This document shows, one piece after another, positions 6,363 through 14,570 of a stretch of 17,596 bases of DNA. The notes under the pieces are model-generated. The model was given only the letters and a program-made list of their open reading frames with translations, was not told where the DNA came from and ran no database searches. The translations under genes were made by a program, and so were the position numbers. The DNA is from an uncultured Erysipelotrichaceae bacterium (lineage in GTDB: Bacteria > Bacillota_I > Bacilli_A > RF39 > UBA660), in assembly GCA_902783215.1 (NCBI GenBank), contig CACZQD010000027.1, forward strand, positions 1-17,596. Direction: 5' to 3'. Numbering within the stretch: the first letter of the stretch is position 1; every line of letters starts with the position of its first letter.

Positions 6363-7997
6363 ATGAAAGAGAAATACATTAATTTTACTGTTAAACAAAG
6401 AAGATTGATAGCTATTATTCTATCATTGTCTTGCCCATTTTTAACTTTAATTTTTTGTAATCGTTATAAATCAACACATGTATTATTAAGTTTAATTTTG
6501 AGTTTTATAATTGCATTATATATTTTTATAAAAAAAACTATTAATCTTAAAATTACTAAGAAAAGATTTATTTTAATTAGTTTTATATCTATTTATATTA
6601 TAAAAGTGTTATCAGGATATAATAATCATAATATGGATTTGATTAACATGGTATTTGACAAGTTATTACACTTTAAAATTAAAACTATATTTTTAAGTTT
6701 TGTAGTCGGTTTATGTGCGCTTCCAGTAACTATGTATTTTGTATCTGTATTTTTAGATAAAATCGGAAGTAAAGTTTTATCATTTATTAAAAGTTTATCG
6801 AAAACAGAAAAAAGATATTTAATTATTGTATTCATTATTTCGATTATTATCTCATTTGCTAGTATTTATTTTACTACTGCTTTTTCTAAACCGGTTTATG
6901 ATGGTAATATAGTTAATTATGATGTTATATATACAAGTGATTCTGGTGCGTTATTAAAGGGAAATACTTATGTAAATGCAAGTTTTGTTGAAAATGATAT
7001 TAGACAACCTTTATTTGGAATTTTTGCATTGCCTTTTGGTGTTATTGCACATTTTGTAAGTAATGTTCTGTTTTTAGTTGATTTTAATTTTTCATATGAA
7101 CTTATAATGACTATTATACAGTATATGTTAGTAGCTATTACAACAATAATGTTAGGACAGTTATTAAAAATAAAAGAAGAAAATAAGAAATATTTTTATT
7201 TGCTTTTTATGTGTAGTTATACATATTTATTATTTTCACTAGTATTAGAACAATATGTTATTGGACTTTTCTATTTAATATTAGCTATATATATGCATTA
7301 TAAAAATCCAGAAAAAATAAATTATAGTTATATTGGTGCGGTAGGAACTTTAATTACATCTGGTATTATTTTCCCGTTGATAACTAAAATTAAAAATTTA
7401 AAACAATGGGTAAAGGATGTCTTTAAATGTTTTTTAGCTTTTTGTGGTGTATTTATAATAGGAGGACAACTTCCTCAGATAATTACTGGGCCGGAAATGT
7501 TAAAATACTTGTTGGGTAATTTTGCACATAAGTTAACCTTCATGGATAAAGTATATCAATTTACACATTTTATCAAAGGAATATTTATTGCTAATCCTGG
7601 ACATTTAAAAGTATTAAAACATATACCAGGATATCAGCTATATTCATATAATTCAATTAATATTATTGGTGTTGCTATACTTGTTTTATGTATTGTTGGA
7701 TTTGTTATAAATCATAAAAATAAAATAGCTAGATTAAGCGCATTATGGGTTTTATTTTCTGTTATCTTATTATTAATTGTTGGATGGGGTACAGTAGAAA
7801 ATGGATTAGTATTATATAGTTTATATTTTGCTTGGGCATATCTTATTTTATACTATTTATTAATAGAGAAATTATGTTTGAATAAAACATTATTTAAAAT
7901 AATTATTATTTGTAGCTGCTTAATTATGCTGATATTTAATATTTCAGAATTAATTAATATGTTTAAATTTGCTATAGAGTATTATGGAGTGATTTAA
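6363..7997 (+). CDS. Polytopic membrane protein, probable GT-C-fold glycosyltransferase
   Basis: A 544-residue protein with about 11-13 hydrophobic segments. The first large outward loop (about 172-215) carries acidic residues in the pattern 'YDVIYTSDSGALL' (D187, D193), then 'ENDIRQPLFGIFALPF' (210-225). This layout, with acid residues in the first extracytoplasmic loop and a Q/HPPL-like segment, is typical of GT-C enzymes that use lipid-phosphate sugars as donors. AAGGTGG precedes the ATG by 4 bp, 9 bp after the UbiA stop, and the gene overlaps the HAD gene by one base (TAATG). It is therefore the likely user of the lipid-linked pentose made by its neighbours, glycosylating a surface polymer or lipid. 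I do not recognise a named family, and the acceptor is unknown. Confidence 0.6.
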   Translation: MKEKYINFTVKQRRLIAIILSLSCPFLTLIFCNRYKSTHVLLSLILSFIIALYIFIKKTINLKITKKRFILISFISIYIIKVLSGYNNHNMDLINMVFDKLLHFKIKTIFLSFVVGLCALPVTMYFVSVFLDKIGSKVLSFIKSLSKTEKRYLIIVFIISIIISFASIYFTTAFSKPVYDGNIVNYDVIYTSDSGALLKGNTYVNASFVENDIRQPLFGIFALPFGVIAHFVSNVLFLVDFNFSYELIMTIIQYMLVAITTIMLGQLLKIKEENKKYFYLLFMCSYTYLLFSLVLEQYVIGLFYLILAIYMHYKNPEKINYSYIGAVGTLITSGIIFPLITKIKNLKQWVKDVFKCFLAFCGVFIIGGQLPQIITGPEMLKYLLGNFAHKLTFMDKVYQFTHFIKGIFIANPGHLKVLKHIPGYQLYSYNSINIIGVAILVLCIVGFVINHKNKIARLSALWVLFSVILLLIVGWGTVENGLVLYSLYFAWAYLILYYLLIEKLCLNKTLFKIIIICSCLIMLIFNISELINMFKFAIEYYGVI

Positions 7998-8560
7998 TGA
8001 GAGTAGATGTATATGATTTTGATGGTACTATTTATGATGGTGATGCAACAATTGATTTTTATAAATATTGTTTAAAGAAAAAGAAAAGTATTATTATTTA
8101 TCTATTACCTTTTTCTTTTAACTGTATTTTATATTTTTTAAAAATAGTTAGTAAAACTAAAGCAAAAGGATCCTTTTTTAAATTCTTAATTAAGTTTAAA
8201 AATATTGATGAATTAGTTGAAGATTTCTGGAAGAATAATCAACATAAAATAAAAGAATTTTATTTAAATAAAAAACATTCAAAAGATATTATTATTTCAG
8301 CATCACCTACATTTTTATTAAAATATATTTGTAAAAAATTAAAAGTTAAAGATTTAATTGCTAGCGAGGTTGATAAAAATACAGGAAATTTTCTTGGATT
8401 AAACTGTAAAGGAAAAGAAAAAGTAAATAGATTAATGAAAAAGTATAGTAATGTTAAAGTTATAAATATGTATACAGATAGTTATAGTGATTTACCATTA
8501 ATTGAAATTAGTGAAAAAGCTTTTCTTGTAAGAAAAGATAAAATAACACAAATTAAATAG
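7997..8560 (+). CDS. HAD-superfamily phosphatase (HAD-IB, phosphoserine-phosphatase-like)
   Basis: All HAD motifs are visible in the 187 residues: motif I DFDGT with nucleophile D7 and acid D9, motif II Ser101 (IISASP), motif III Lys140 (CKGKEK), and motif IV D161-x-x-x-D165 (TDSYSDLP). A hydrophobic cap segment around residues 32-50 (IIIYLLPFSFNCILYFL) could lie on the membrane, a feature of HAD-IB enzymes acting on lipid or membrane-near substrates. In polyprenyl-phosphoribose pathways the 5'-phosphate left by the UbiA step must be removed. Being in the same operon, overlapping the GT-C-like gene by one base, this enzyme is the natural candidate for that dephosphorylation. The mycobacterial enzyme is instead a PAP2 protein, so this would be a non-homologous replacement (inference). 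Confidence 0.75.
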   Translation: MRVDVYDFDGTIYDGDATIDFYKYCLKKKKSIIIYLLPFSFNCILYFLKIVSKTKAKGSFFKFLIKFKNIDELVEDFWKNNQHKIKEFYLNKKHSKDIIISASPTFLLKYICKKLKVKDLIASEVDKNTGNFLGLNCKGKEKVNRLMKKYSNVKVINMYTDSYSDLPLIEISEKAFLVRKDKITQIK

Positions 8561-8562
8561 TT

Positions 8563-8591
8563 TTGACTGAAATTGTAATTTATGATAATAT
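8563..8591 (+). promoter_or_regulatory. Possible promoter for the unknown 335-residue protein
   Basis: TTGACT (8563-8568) is a good -35. GATAAT (8584-8589) lies 15 bp away and TAATAT (8586-8591) lies 17 bp away. The site is just after the HAD stop and 25 bp before the next ribosome site, so the downstream gene is probably transcribed separately or with added strength. Confidence 0.5.
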
Positions 8592-8614
8592 ACAGTTAAT
8601 TTGAGGCGGTATAT

Positions 8615-9622
8615 ATGAAATTAATCTATTGGTCTAGTAAAAACGATGAAGAATTAAACAATGTATTAAGTATCACTAAATCTATTAATAAATTGTATAA
8701 AGAATTATTTCAATTAGAACTGGAAAATAAAAAAGATACTAAAGAATATGAACAAAAACTTCATTACCTATCTTTAGCGCGAGATATAGAAGATAAAAAA
8801 TATAAACAATTAAATTTTAATGAAAAGAAAAAAGAACAATGGGGTTGTTATATTACTAAATATTGTATAGATGAGAATTTTTTAACAAACTATGAAAGTG
8901 TTATTGTTCAAAATCATGATTCAAAAGAATATAGAAGAATTCTTTGCCATTTAACTAATAGATTTTTATATTATGATGAAAGTCTAAATACAGGTATTAT
9001 AGATAAATTGAAATTAAAGAACTTTTCTATGAATCAAATTAATAATATAGTTAGTTATTTAAATGAATCATTAGAAATTGATTATATTCGAGGTTATTTG
9101 TATTATTTAAATAATCTTAATCATAAAAAAGAATATCAATCACTTTACAAATACTTTATTCGTAGTAAATACTATTTATCATTTGTTAATAGTAATATAG
9201 AAAGAGAAATGATAAATAGTAAATTTGAATTAAGTAGTGATTGGTATTTAGGTTCTAAACTATATGCAGATTTAGTTAATATAGATAATGATGATTTTCA
9301 AGATTATATAAATAACTATAGTTTTAATGTTATTCTAAATAGTCTTTATTCTATTTTAGTATTTAAAGATTCAGAATATAGTGATGGTTTTTTAGGATCA
9401 TCCGCACTCATTATGAATAGTTTTATTAATACAGGTCTTAAAATAATTGATAAAGAATGTTTCGATAAATTAAAAACTCATTATCAACTTTTGATAAATA
9501 ATAAAGAATTTTTAAAAGAGCACTTTAATGATCATATAAGTAAACATATGGTAGATGAATCTTTTGAAAATTTTGATAAATATGATGATAATATTAAATA
9601 CACATTTTTTAAGAAGAAATAA
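8615..9622 (+). CDS. Hypothetical soluble protein, 335 aa
   Basis: I do not recognise this family. It starts at ATG 8615, 5 bp after AGGCGG, and ends inside a terminator hairpin. There is no signal peptide or membrane segment. The sequence is rich in Tyr, Asn, Lys and Leu. It looks mainly alpha-helical, with an amphipathic N-terminal helix pair (about 12-65) and later segments of the form 'YLYYLNNLNHKKEYQSLYKYF' (about 156-176) that could pack as helical repeats. A central 'HLTNRFLYYDESLNTG' (about 111-126) and a late 'SDGFLGSSALIMNSFINTG' (about 257-275) are the least biased parts and the best search seeds. It has its own promoter and terminator, so neighbours give no functional hint. Confidence 0.6.
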   Translation: MKLIYWSSKNDEELNNVLSITKSINKLYKELFQLELENKKDTKEYEQKLHYLSLARDIEDKKYKQLNFNEKKKEQWGCYITKYCIDENFLTNYESVIVQNHDSKEYRRILCHLTNRFLYYDESLNTGIIDKLKLKNFSMNQINNIVSYLNESLEIDYIRGYLYYLNNLNHKKEYQSLYKYFIRSKYYLSFVNSNIEREMINSKFELSSDWYLGSKLYADLVNIDNDDFQDYINNYSFNVILNSLYSILVFKDSEYSDGFLGSSALIMNSFINTGLKIIDKECFDKLKTHYQLLINNKEFLKEHFNDHISKHMVDESFENFDKYDDNIKYTFFKKK

Positions 9623-9635
9623 TCTTCTTTTTTTT
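9611..9635 (+). terminator. Rho-independent terminator overlapping a stop codon
   Basis: AAGAAGA (9611-9617), loop AATAA containing the TAA stop of the preceding gene, TCTTCTT (9623-9629), then a T run. The stem is 7 bp and perfect. Confidence 0.7.
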
Positions 9636-9644
9636 ATAATTTAA

Positions 9645-9653
9645 TGATATAAT
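9645..9653 (+). promoter_or_regulatory. Extended -10 promoter for the coiled-coil/GNAT/CmpB operon
   Basis: TGATATAAT (9645-9653) is an extended -10 directly after the terminator. The -35 position falls in the T run (about 9625-9630) and is weak. The expected start is near 9660, about 12 nt before the ATG at 9672 that follows GGTGAT. Confidence 0.6.
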
Positions 9654-9671
9654 TAGATTGATGGTGATAAT

Positions 9672-11360
9672 ATGAATTATATCAATATAGTTGAAGATAA
9701 TGATACCGATAGTGGAAGAGAAAAAGGTTCAAGTAAAGATCGTGTTATAAGCTTTTTATATCGATATAGATATAAAATGGTTATTTCTACTAAATATAAT
9801 TCTGGTGTATTATCTAAAAGTTTATTAAATAAATCACTTCGATTAAGACATCAGGTTGTAGATAAGATATCATCTTTAAATGATTTAAATAAAAATGGAA
9901 TAAAATATATAGAAGTTGATCCAAAAACGGAAGAATTTGATTTTGATAAATATGATTACTATTTAATTAGACCAACTAGAAGAAAAGGTATAGATCCAAA
10001 ACAATTAGTTAATAATGAAAAAATGACAAGTGGTTTATCAAAAATGGGATCAATTAAAGCTCATGGTTTAGAAAGACGAATTGATGATTCAAAATCACTT
10101 GTAAATGATACACGTAAAGAGTTAAATAAAGTAAGAATTAATTTACAATATCCGGTAATGCATCGAGAAGATCTATCTAAAATGTATCATAATATTAGAG
10201 AAAATATTAATGATTTAAAATATGAATACGAAATATTAAAAGGTGAGACAAATAATCGAAGTTATGCTTTTGAAGAAGCAATTAATATAATTGATCATAT
10301 AACTAGTTATGATATAAATAGTATTACTAAAATGGATGATATGTTAAAAGTAGCTAGTTTAGAACTTAATAAGTTATCTATTAATTCATCAATTAAGCGT
10401 AGTCAAGATAAAATAGAAGAAAATACTGATAAAAAAATTACTTTAAAGAAAGAAGCAATAGATGATAACTTATATCAAAATAAGTTAGGATATAATGAAA
10501 AAGAAGAAAAAAGTAAACAAGAAACAGAAAAATATGTTTCAGAAGTAGTTGAAAATAATATTATAAAAAATGAAGAAGATAAAAATAATTCTGATGAAAA
10601 TGTTTTAAATGAATTAGAATTAAATCAAAAAGAAACTATAGAAGAAAAAGAAAAAAAAGAAGATGAAAAGGAAAGTAGTTTAATAGAAGAACCAATATTA
10701 ACTATTAAGATGCCTAAAGAAGATATTATAAATAAAAAAAGATTACAAGAATTACAGTTAAATGTAGTAACACTTAAAACATATGAAGAAAAAATAGCTT
10801 ATGAATTAACTCGACAAAAAGAAATAATAAATCAAATGTATAAAAAAGTAGGACAAGTAACTAAAGAAGAAAGAAAAACTTATGAAGTAACAGGTTATGG
10901 TAGAATGTTATCATCACTAGGTAATATTGCATTAGGTATGGTTACTTTACCGTTTTCTCGTTTTAGACCTTTTGATATGGTACTAGGTGCATCTTTAATA
11001 AATCATGGTATTAAGAACTTAAAAAAAGGTTTAGAGCGTAAAGAAGTTATTAAAGTTGATTATAAATGTGAAGACTTTACTAGTAAAATAGAAAGTGCGG
11101 AAGAGTCTATTGAAAAAGTTAAATACTTAATTAATGATTCATTAGATGATTTAGTAGAGTTAAGAAATAACTTTATTAAAGAATTTGGTCAATATGAATA
11201 TCAAATACCAGATTATTATAGAACTTTAAAAAGTATGGATATATTAAGTAAACGTTTAAAAGATAATCAGAATGAATTAAAAAATATAAATAATGATTTA
11301 GAAGTAGAAAAGAAAAAAAATAAAGTAATGATTAAAAAAATAGATAATCATGAATATTAG
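9672..11360 (+). CDS. Hypothetical long coiled-coil protein with a central hydrophobic segment, 562 aa
   Basis: I do not recognise a named family. The N-terminal 100 residues look compact (segment 'FLYRYRYKMVISTKYNSGVL', about 28-47, and 'FDKYDYYLIRPTRRKG', about 91-106). A helical region with heptad character covers about 110-240. A highly charged, low-complexity Glu/Lys/Asn stretch at about 240-345 is probably disordered. A second coiled coil precedes a Gly-rich, moderately hydrophobic segment at about 402-450 (GYGRMLSSLGNIALGMVTLPF and following), and a last helical pair ends at 562. There is no signal peptide. The hydrophobic segment could be a membrane hairpin or a buried core, so the protein could be a cell-structure or membrane-associated scaffold; this is speculative. 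It leads a tight operon: the GNAT gene begins 9 bp after its stop. Confidence 0.6.
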   Translation: MNYINIVEDNDTDSGREKGSSKDRVISFLYRYRYKMVISTKYNSGVLSKSLLNKSLRLRHQVVDKISSLNDLNKNGIKYIEVDPKTEEFDFDKYDYYLIRPTRRKGIDPKQLVNNEKMTSGLSKMGSIKAHGLERRIDDSKSLVNDTRKELNKVRINLQYPVMHREDLSKMYHNIRENINDLKYEYEILKGETNNRSYAFEEAINIIDHITSYDINSITKMDDMLKVASLELNKLSINSSIKRSQDKIEENTDKKITLKKEAIDDNLYQNKLGYNEKEEKSKQETEKYVSEVVENNIIKNEEDKNNSDENVLNELELNQKETIEEKEKKEDEKESSLIEEPILTIKMPKEDIINKKRLQELQLNVVTLKTYEEKIAYELTRQKEIINQMYKKVGQVTKEERKTYEVTGYGRMLSSLGNIALGMVTLPFSRFRPFDMVLGASLINHGIKNLKKGLERKEVIKVDYKCEDFTSKIESAEESIEKVKYLINDSLDDLVELRNNFIKEFGQYEYQIPDYYRTLKSMDILSKRLKDNQNELKNINNDLEVEKKKNKVMIKKIDNHEY

Positions 11361-11368
11361 GAGTAAAT

Positions 11369-11845
11369 ATGGAAGTTAAAATTAAATTACCAAATATAGA
11401 AGATTATAAAAGAGTAAATGAATTAGCAAAACAAGTACATGAATTACACGTTAGTTGGCGACCGGATTTATTTGCTTCAGTTGATGAAGTAATACCAAAA
11501 AGACAGTATAAAAATTTAATTAAGAATGAAAGAATATATGTTGTTAAATTAGATGAAAAAATAGTTGGATATATAATTATTAGAATAAAAGATAAAAAAA
11601 GTGTGAATAAAAAGTTTAAAGATAGAAGATATTTAATTGTAGAAACTATGTGTGTGGATGAGTTCCATAGAGGTCAAGGAATTGGTACTTATTTACTTAA
11701 TTATGCTAAAGAAATAGCAAAAGATAATGATTGTACAGATATGTATTTAACAGTAAATCAAGAAAATATAGGTGCGATTAAAACATATGAAAAATTTGGC
11801 TTTAAATTAAAAAATATAGCATATTCAATGAGATTAGATAAGTGA
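11369..11845 (+). CDS. GNAT-family N-acetyltransferase
   Basis: A 158-residue, single-domain Gcn5-related acetyltransferase that moves an acetyl group from acetyl-CoA to an amine. The strand 'IVGYIIIRI' (65-73) precedes 'YLIVETMCVDEFHRGQGIG' (88-106), where RGQGIG is the acetyl-CoA pyrophosphate loop (motif A). 'YLTVNQENIGAIKTYEKFGF' (126-145) is motif B with the usual N-x-x-A-x-x-x-Y-x-x-x-G-F pattern. The length and the N-terminal 'HELHVSWRPDLF' resemble small-substrate GNATs; the substrate cannot be read from the sequence. AGGAG overlapping the upstream stop provides the ribosome site, and the next gene starts 8 bp after this one, so it belongs to the same transcript. Confidence 0.88.
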   Translation: MEVKIKLPNIEDYKRVNELAKQVHELHVSWRPDLFASVDEVIPKRQYKNLIKNERIYVVKLDEKIVGYIIIRIKDKKSVNKKFKDRRYLIVETMCVDEFHRGQGIGTYLLNYAKEIAKDNDCTDMYLTVNQENIGAIKTYEKFGFKLKNIAYSMRLDK

Positions 11846-11852
11846 GGATTAT

Positions 11853-12482
11853 ATGAAAGAAGTATTTAAAGATTATTTAAATGATAAAATAAAATTAGAA
11901 AGATATCAGTTAGTTGGAATTATTTGCTTAATAATAGTTTTTTCAGGAATATTTGGTTGGGTATATGAATTTATCTTTTACTATTTTAATGGTGGTATGA
12001 AAGAGTTTTATCTTCAAGGAGGTAATTTCTTACCATGGATTAATATTTATGCTATAGGAGCAATTCTAATACTAATTAGTACAAAAAAATTAAAGAAACA
12101 TCCTATACTAATCTTTTTAATAGCTATGTTAGTCACTGGTATACTAGAATACTTTTCAGGATTAGCAATATATAAATTAAACAATGGCGCTAGATACTGG
12201 GATTATAATACAGAAATATTAAACTTTGGTAATATTGATGGATTTGTATGTTTAAGAAGTGTTTTAGTATTTGGATTTTCTGCTTTAATATTAATGTATA
12301 TAATGGTTCCATTTTGTATATATTTATCTAAAAAAATGTCTAAAAAAACATTTTTAATTATATGTATATCACTATTATCAATTGTATTATTAGATGAATT
12401 TTATAATCTTTTAATAGCTAGGATATTTGATATACCACGAGCTACTAGGATATATAAATATTTAGGATTTAAATATGTTTAA
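11853..12482 (+). CDS. CmpB-like (ABC-transporter type IV/PF06541-like) membrane protein
   Basis: A 209-residue membrane protein with about five hydrophobic segments (about 20-45, 60-78, 84-106, 130-156, 164-190). The pattern 'GIFGWVYEFIFYYFNGG' in the first helix, 'GGNFLPWINIYAIGA' after it, 'TGILEYFSGLAIYKL' with a Glu in the third helix, and 'YWDYNTEILNFGNIDGFVCLRSVLVFG' is the recognisable signature of the 'putative ABC-transporter type IV' family, whose biological role is not well established. The ribosome site is a weak GAGGAT 4 bp before the ATG, overlapping the GNAT stop. It is the last gene of the operon and is followed by a terminator. Confidence 0.75.
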   Translation: MKEVFKDYLNDKIKLERYQLVGIICLIIVFSGIFGWVYEFIFYYFNGGMKEFYLQGGNFLPWINIYAIGAILILISTKKLKKHPILIFLIAMLVTGILEYFSGLAIYKLNNGARYWDYNTEILNFGNIDGFVCLRSVLVFGFSALILMYIMVPFCIYLSKKMSKKTFLIICISLLSIVLLDEFYNLLIARIFDIPRATRIYKYLGFKYV

Positions 12483-12483
12483 A

Positions 12484-12515
12484 AATAGATAATATCAAAA
12501 GTATTATCTTTTCTT
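12484..12515 (+). terminator. Rho-independent terminator after the CmpB-like gene
   Basis: AGATAATA (12487-12494) and TATTATCT (12502-12509) form a perfect 8-bp stem with a 7-base loop, followed by TTTTCTTT. Confidence 0.7.
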
Positions 12516-12660
12516 TACACTTTCTATACACAATTTTAAAATAATAACTAAAGATCAATTGACATAGTAATGGGCCGTCAACTTAACTGTGTCTACAAGA
12601 AAATTACTATAAAATCTTGTAGATATAAAAGTAATATCTTGATGAATATTATTATATCAA
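12516..12660. other. Intergenic region with inverted repeats, no gene seen
   Basis: The stretch contains TTGAC and GTCAA (12559-12563 and about 12577-12581) flanking a short GC-richer patch (GGGCC). A 9-bp inverted repeat TCTACAAGA/TCTTGTAGA (12592-12600 and 12615-12623) has a 14-base loop, and ATTACT/AGTAAT form a further inverted pair. The GC patch and nested repeats could reflect a small structured RNA or a decayed element. No promoter-terminator pair could be assigned. Confidence 0.25.
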
Positions 12661-12700
12661 AAAAGTCATAACTTTAACTATATGAAGTTATGACTTTTTA
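12661..12700. terminator. Bidirectional terminator between the CmpB-like operon and asnB
   Basis: AAAAAGTCATAACTT (12661-12675) and AAGTTATGACTTTTT (12686-12700) form a perfect 15-bp stem with a 10-base loop. It has a T tract in both directions, so it can end the minus-strand asnB transcript, whose stop is just 9 bases away, and any plus-strand read-through. Confidence 0.85.
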
Positions 12701-12708
12701 TTTTGCAT

Positions 12709-14490
12709 TTATAATTTAATTTCGATGTTATATTTTTCTATCCATAGATCAAATTGATATAGATAGGCAATTAATTGTGGTTTATTCATTAATTGACCAA
12801 ACCATGGTATATCATCAGTATCATTTGAGTTTAATAATTTGTTTATTTCGTTTATATCAAATATTTTAGATAAGTTGTTGTTTTTGTTTAGTCTTTCTTT
12901 TAATAGTTTAGTTACTTCTTTAAGAAAGTATGGATGATGGGTTTTAGGGTATGGATTTTTTTTTCTATTTATTATGTCTTTGGGTAAAATATCTTTAAAT
13001 GCTTCTCTTAGTAAGTATTTTTCTGTATTATGGTGATATTTATAATCAAATGGTAAATTCCATAAGTATTCTATTAATTTTGTGTCGGCAAATGGTACTC
13101 TTGCTTCTACGGTTGCACCCATTGTCATTCTATCTTTTCGATCAAGTAGGGTAGTCATGAAGTGTGTCATGTTTATGTAGAATAGCTTTTTATATTTGTT
13201 TTTCCTATCTTTATGTTTTAATTCTTTAATTGTTTTTTTATATTCTTTGTTGATAACTTTTTTTAAGTTTATTTTGAGTTTTTTATTTATTAAATTTTGC
13301 CTATAGCTTATATTGTTTATCCATGGAAATTGATTGTTTAGTTCTTTTCTATAAAACCATGGATATCCACCAAATATTTCATCTGCGCATTCTCCTGATA
13401 GGATTACTTTATAATCTTTTCTTATTTCTTTTGAGAACCAATAAAGTGAAGAGTCTATATCAATCATACCTGGATAGTCTCTTAAGTACAATGTATCTTT
13501 GAGCAGTTTTACTACATCTTGTTGAGTTATTTTTTTATATTGATGATTGGTATTAAAAGACTCAGACATAATATTAATGTATTTATTATCTTGAGATACA
13601 GTAAAATTATTATGTTTAAAGTAGTGTTCATTATCTTCATAATCAATGGAATAAGTAGTTAATTTAGTATTCATATTTTTAGCTACGACAGCTGTAATAA
13701 TACTAGAATCCAAGCCACCACTAAGTAGTGTGGCTATGGGAACATCAGAGATCATTTGTCTTTTTATTGAATCAGTTAATAATTTTTTTACTTTTTCACT
13801 TGCTTCTCTAAATGTGTCTAAGCACTTATATGATTTAATATTCCAATATCTTTTTATTTTTATTTTACCTTTTTTATATATTAAATAATGACCTGGTCTT
13901 AATTCGTAAATATCTTTGAATATACCACTACCTAATCTTTTAGATGGTCCAAAAGATAAAATATTAGCTAATTCTTTTTTTGTTAATATTGGTTTAACAA
14001 TATCACTTTTTAAAATACTTTTGATTGCAGATGCAAATACAAAATCTTTTTTCTTTTTAGAGTAATATAGTGGTTTTACACCAAATCTATCTCTACCTAA
14101 AAATAATTTTTTTGTTTTGGTATTGTAAATTGCAAAAGCATATATACCTTCTAGTTTTTCCATTACTTTTTCTTTATAATAAATATAACATTTTAGTACT
14201 ACTTCTGTATCACAATTAGTTTCAAATGTTATACCACTTTTTATTAATTCTTCTTTTAATTCTTTTGTATTATATAGTTCACCGTTATAAACAATAATAT
14301 AGTTTTGATATCTCATTGGTTGATTACCGTTTTCTAAATCAATAATGGCTAATCTTTTATGACCTAGATAAATATCATCACTAAAATAATAACCTTTATT
14401 ATCATTTCCTCTGCATTTCATTAGTTCTAACATTTCCTTAAATAGAGGTATTTGTTTATCTTTTTTAATAAGACCTAATATCGCACACAT
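12709..14490 (-). CDS. asnB: Asparagine synthase (glutamine-hydrolysing)
   Basis: AsnB converts aspartate, ATP and glutamine to asparagine. In the 593 residues, Cys2 is the Ntn-type glutaminase nucleophile and must be exposed by removal of Met1. The glutaminase domain shows 'RLAIIDL' (46-52), 'YNGELYN' (68-74) and 'CDTEVVL' (93-99). The usual RGPD is R-G-N-D (27-30). The synthetase domain has the PP-loop LSGGLDSS (256-263), 'LSGECADEIFGGY' and 'RKDRMTMGATVEARVPF', all conserved. The length is close to the AsnO/AsnB family of Bacillus (about 600-630). AGGTGAT lies just upstream of the start. It is transcribed away from dpaA-dpaB; because Bacillus AsnO is sporulation-linked, a sporulation role is possible but unproven. 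Related amidotransferases of cell-wall pathways share this architecture. Confidence 0.9.
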   Translation of the reverse strand: MCAILGLIKKDKQIPLFKEMLELMKCRGNDNKGYYFSDDIYLGHKRLAIIDLENGNQPMRYQNYIIVYNGELYNTKELKEELIKSGITFETNCDTEVVLKCYIYYKEKVMEKLEGIYAFAIYNTKTKKLFLGRDRFGVKPLYYSKKKKDFVFASAIKSILKSDIVKPILTKKELANILSFGPSKRLGSGIFKDIYELRPGHYLIYKKGKIKIKRYWNIKSYKCLDTFREASEKVKKLLTDSIKRQMISDVPIATLLSGGLDSSIITAVVAKNMNTKLTTYSIDYEDNEHYFKHNNFTVSQDNKYINIMSESFNTNHQYKKITQQDVVKLLKDTLYLRDYPGMIDIDSSLYWFSKEIRKDYKVILSGECADEIFGGYPWFYRKELNNQFPWINNISYRQNLINKKLKINLKKVINKEYKKTIKELKHKDRKNKYKKLFYINMTHFMTTLLDRKDRMTMGATVEARVPFADTKLIEYLWNLPFDYKYHHNTEKYLLREAFKDILPKDIINRKKNPYPKTHHPYFLKEVTKLLKERLNKNNNLSKIFDINEINKLLNSNDTDDIPWFGQLMNKPQLIAYLYQFDLWIEKYNIEIKL

Positions 14491-14505
14491 TTTATCACCT
14501 AAAAT

Positions 14506-14534
14506 ATTTTATGAAAAAGTGTCACAAAAGTTAA
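14506..14534 (-). promoter_or_regulatory. Candidate promoter for asnB
   Basis: On the minus strand TTAACT (14529-14534) and TAAAAT (14506-14511) are separated by 17 bp. The start would fall near 14499, within a few bases of the AGGTGAT ribosome site, so the leader would be very short. The match to consensus is moderate. Confidence 0.45.
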
Positions 14535-14550
14535 AAAAAATAATAAAATA
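14524..14550 (+). promoter_or_regulatory. Possible mother-cell (sigma-K-like) promoter for dpaA-dpaB
   Basis: AC (14524-14525), a 16-base spacer and AATAAAATA (14542-14550) fit the sigma-K pattern AC-N16/17-CATAnnnTA except for the first base of the -10. In Bacillus the dipicolinate operon is transcribed by sigma-K. The sequence is AT-rich, so a chance match is easy. Confidence 0.3.
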
Positions 14551-14570
14551 TGATGAGTGGAGGAGTTTTT

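Noticed and set aside
6179..6379. Minus-strand open frame across the UbiA/GT-C junction
   Set aside because: Shadow frame with no ribosome site; both plus-strand genes are well supported.
6626..6835. Minus-strand open frame inside the GT-C-like gene
   Set aside because: Shadow frame of low-complexity composition.
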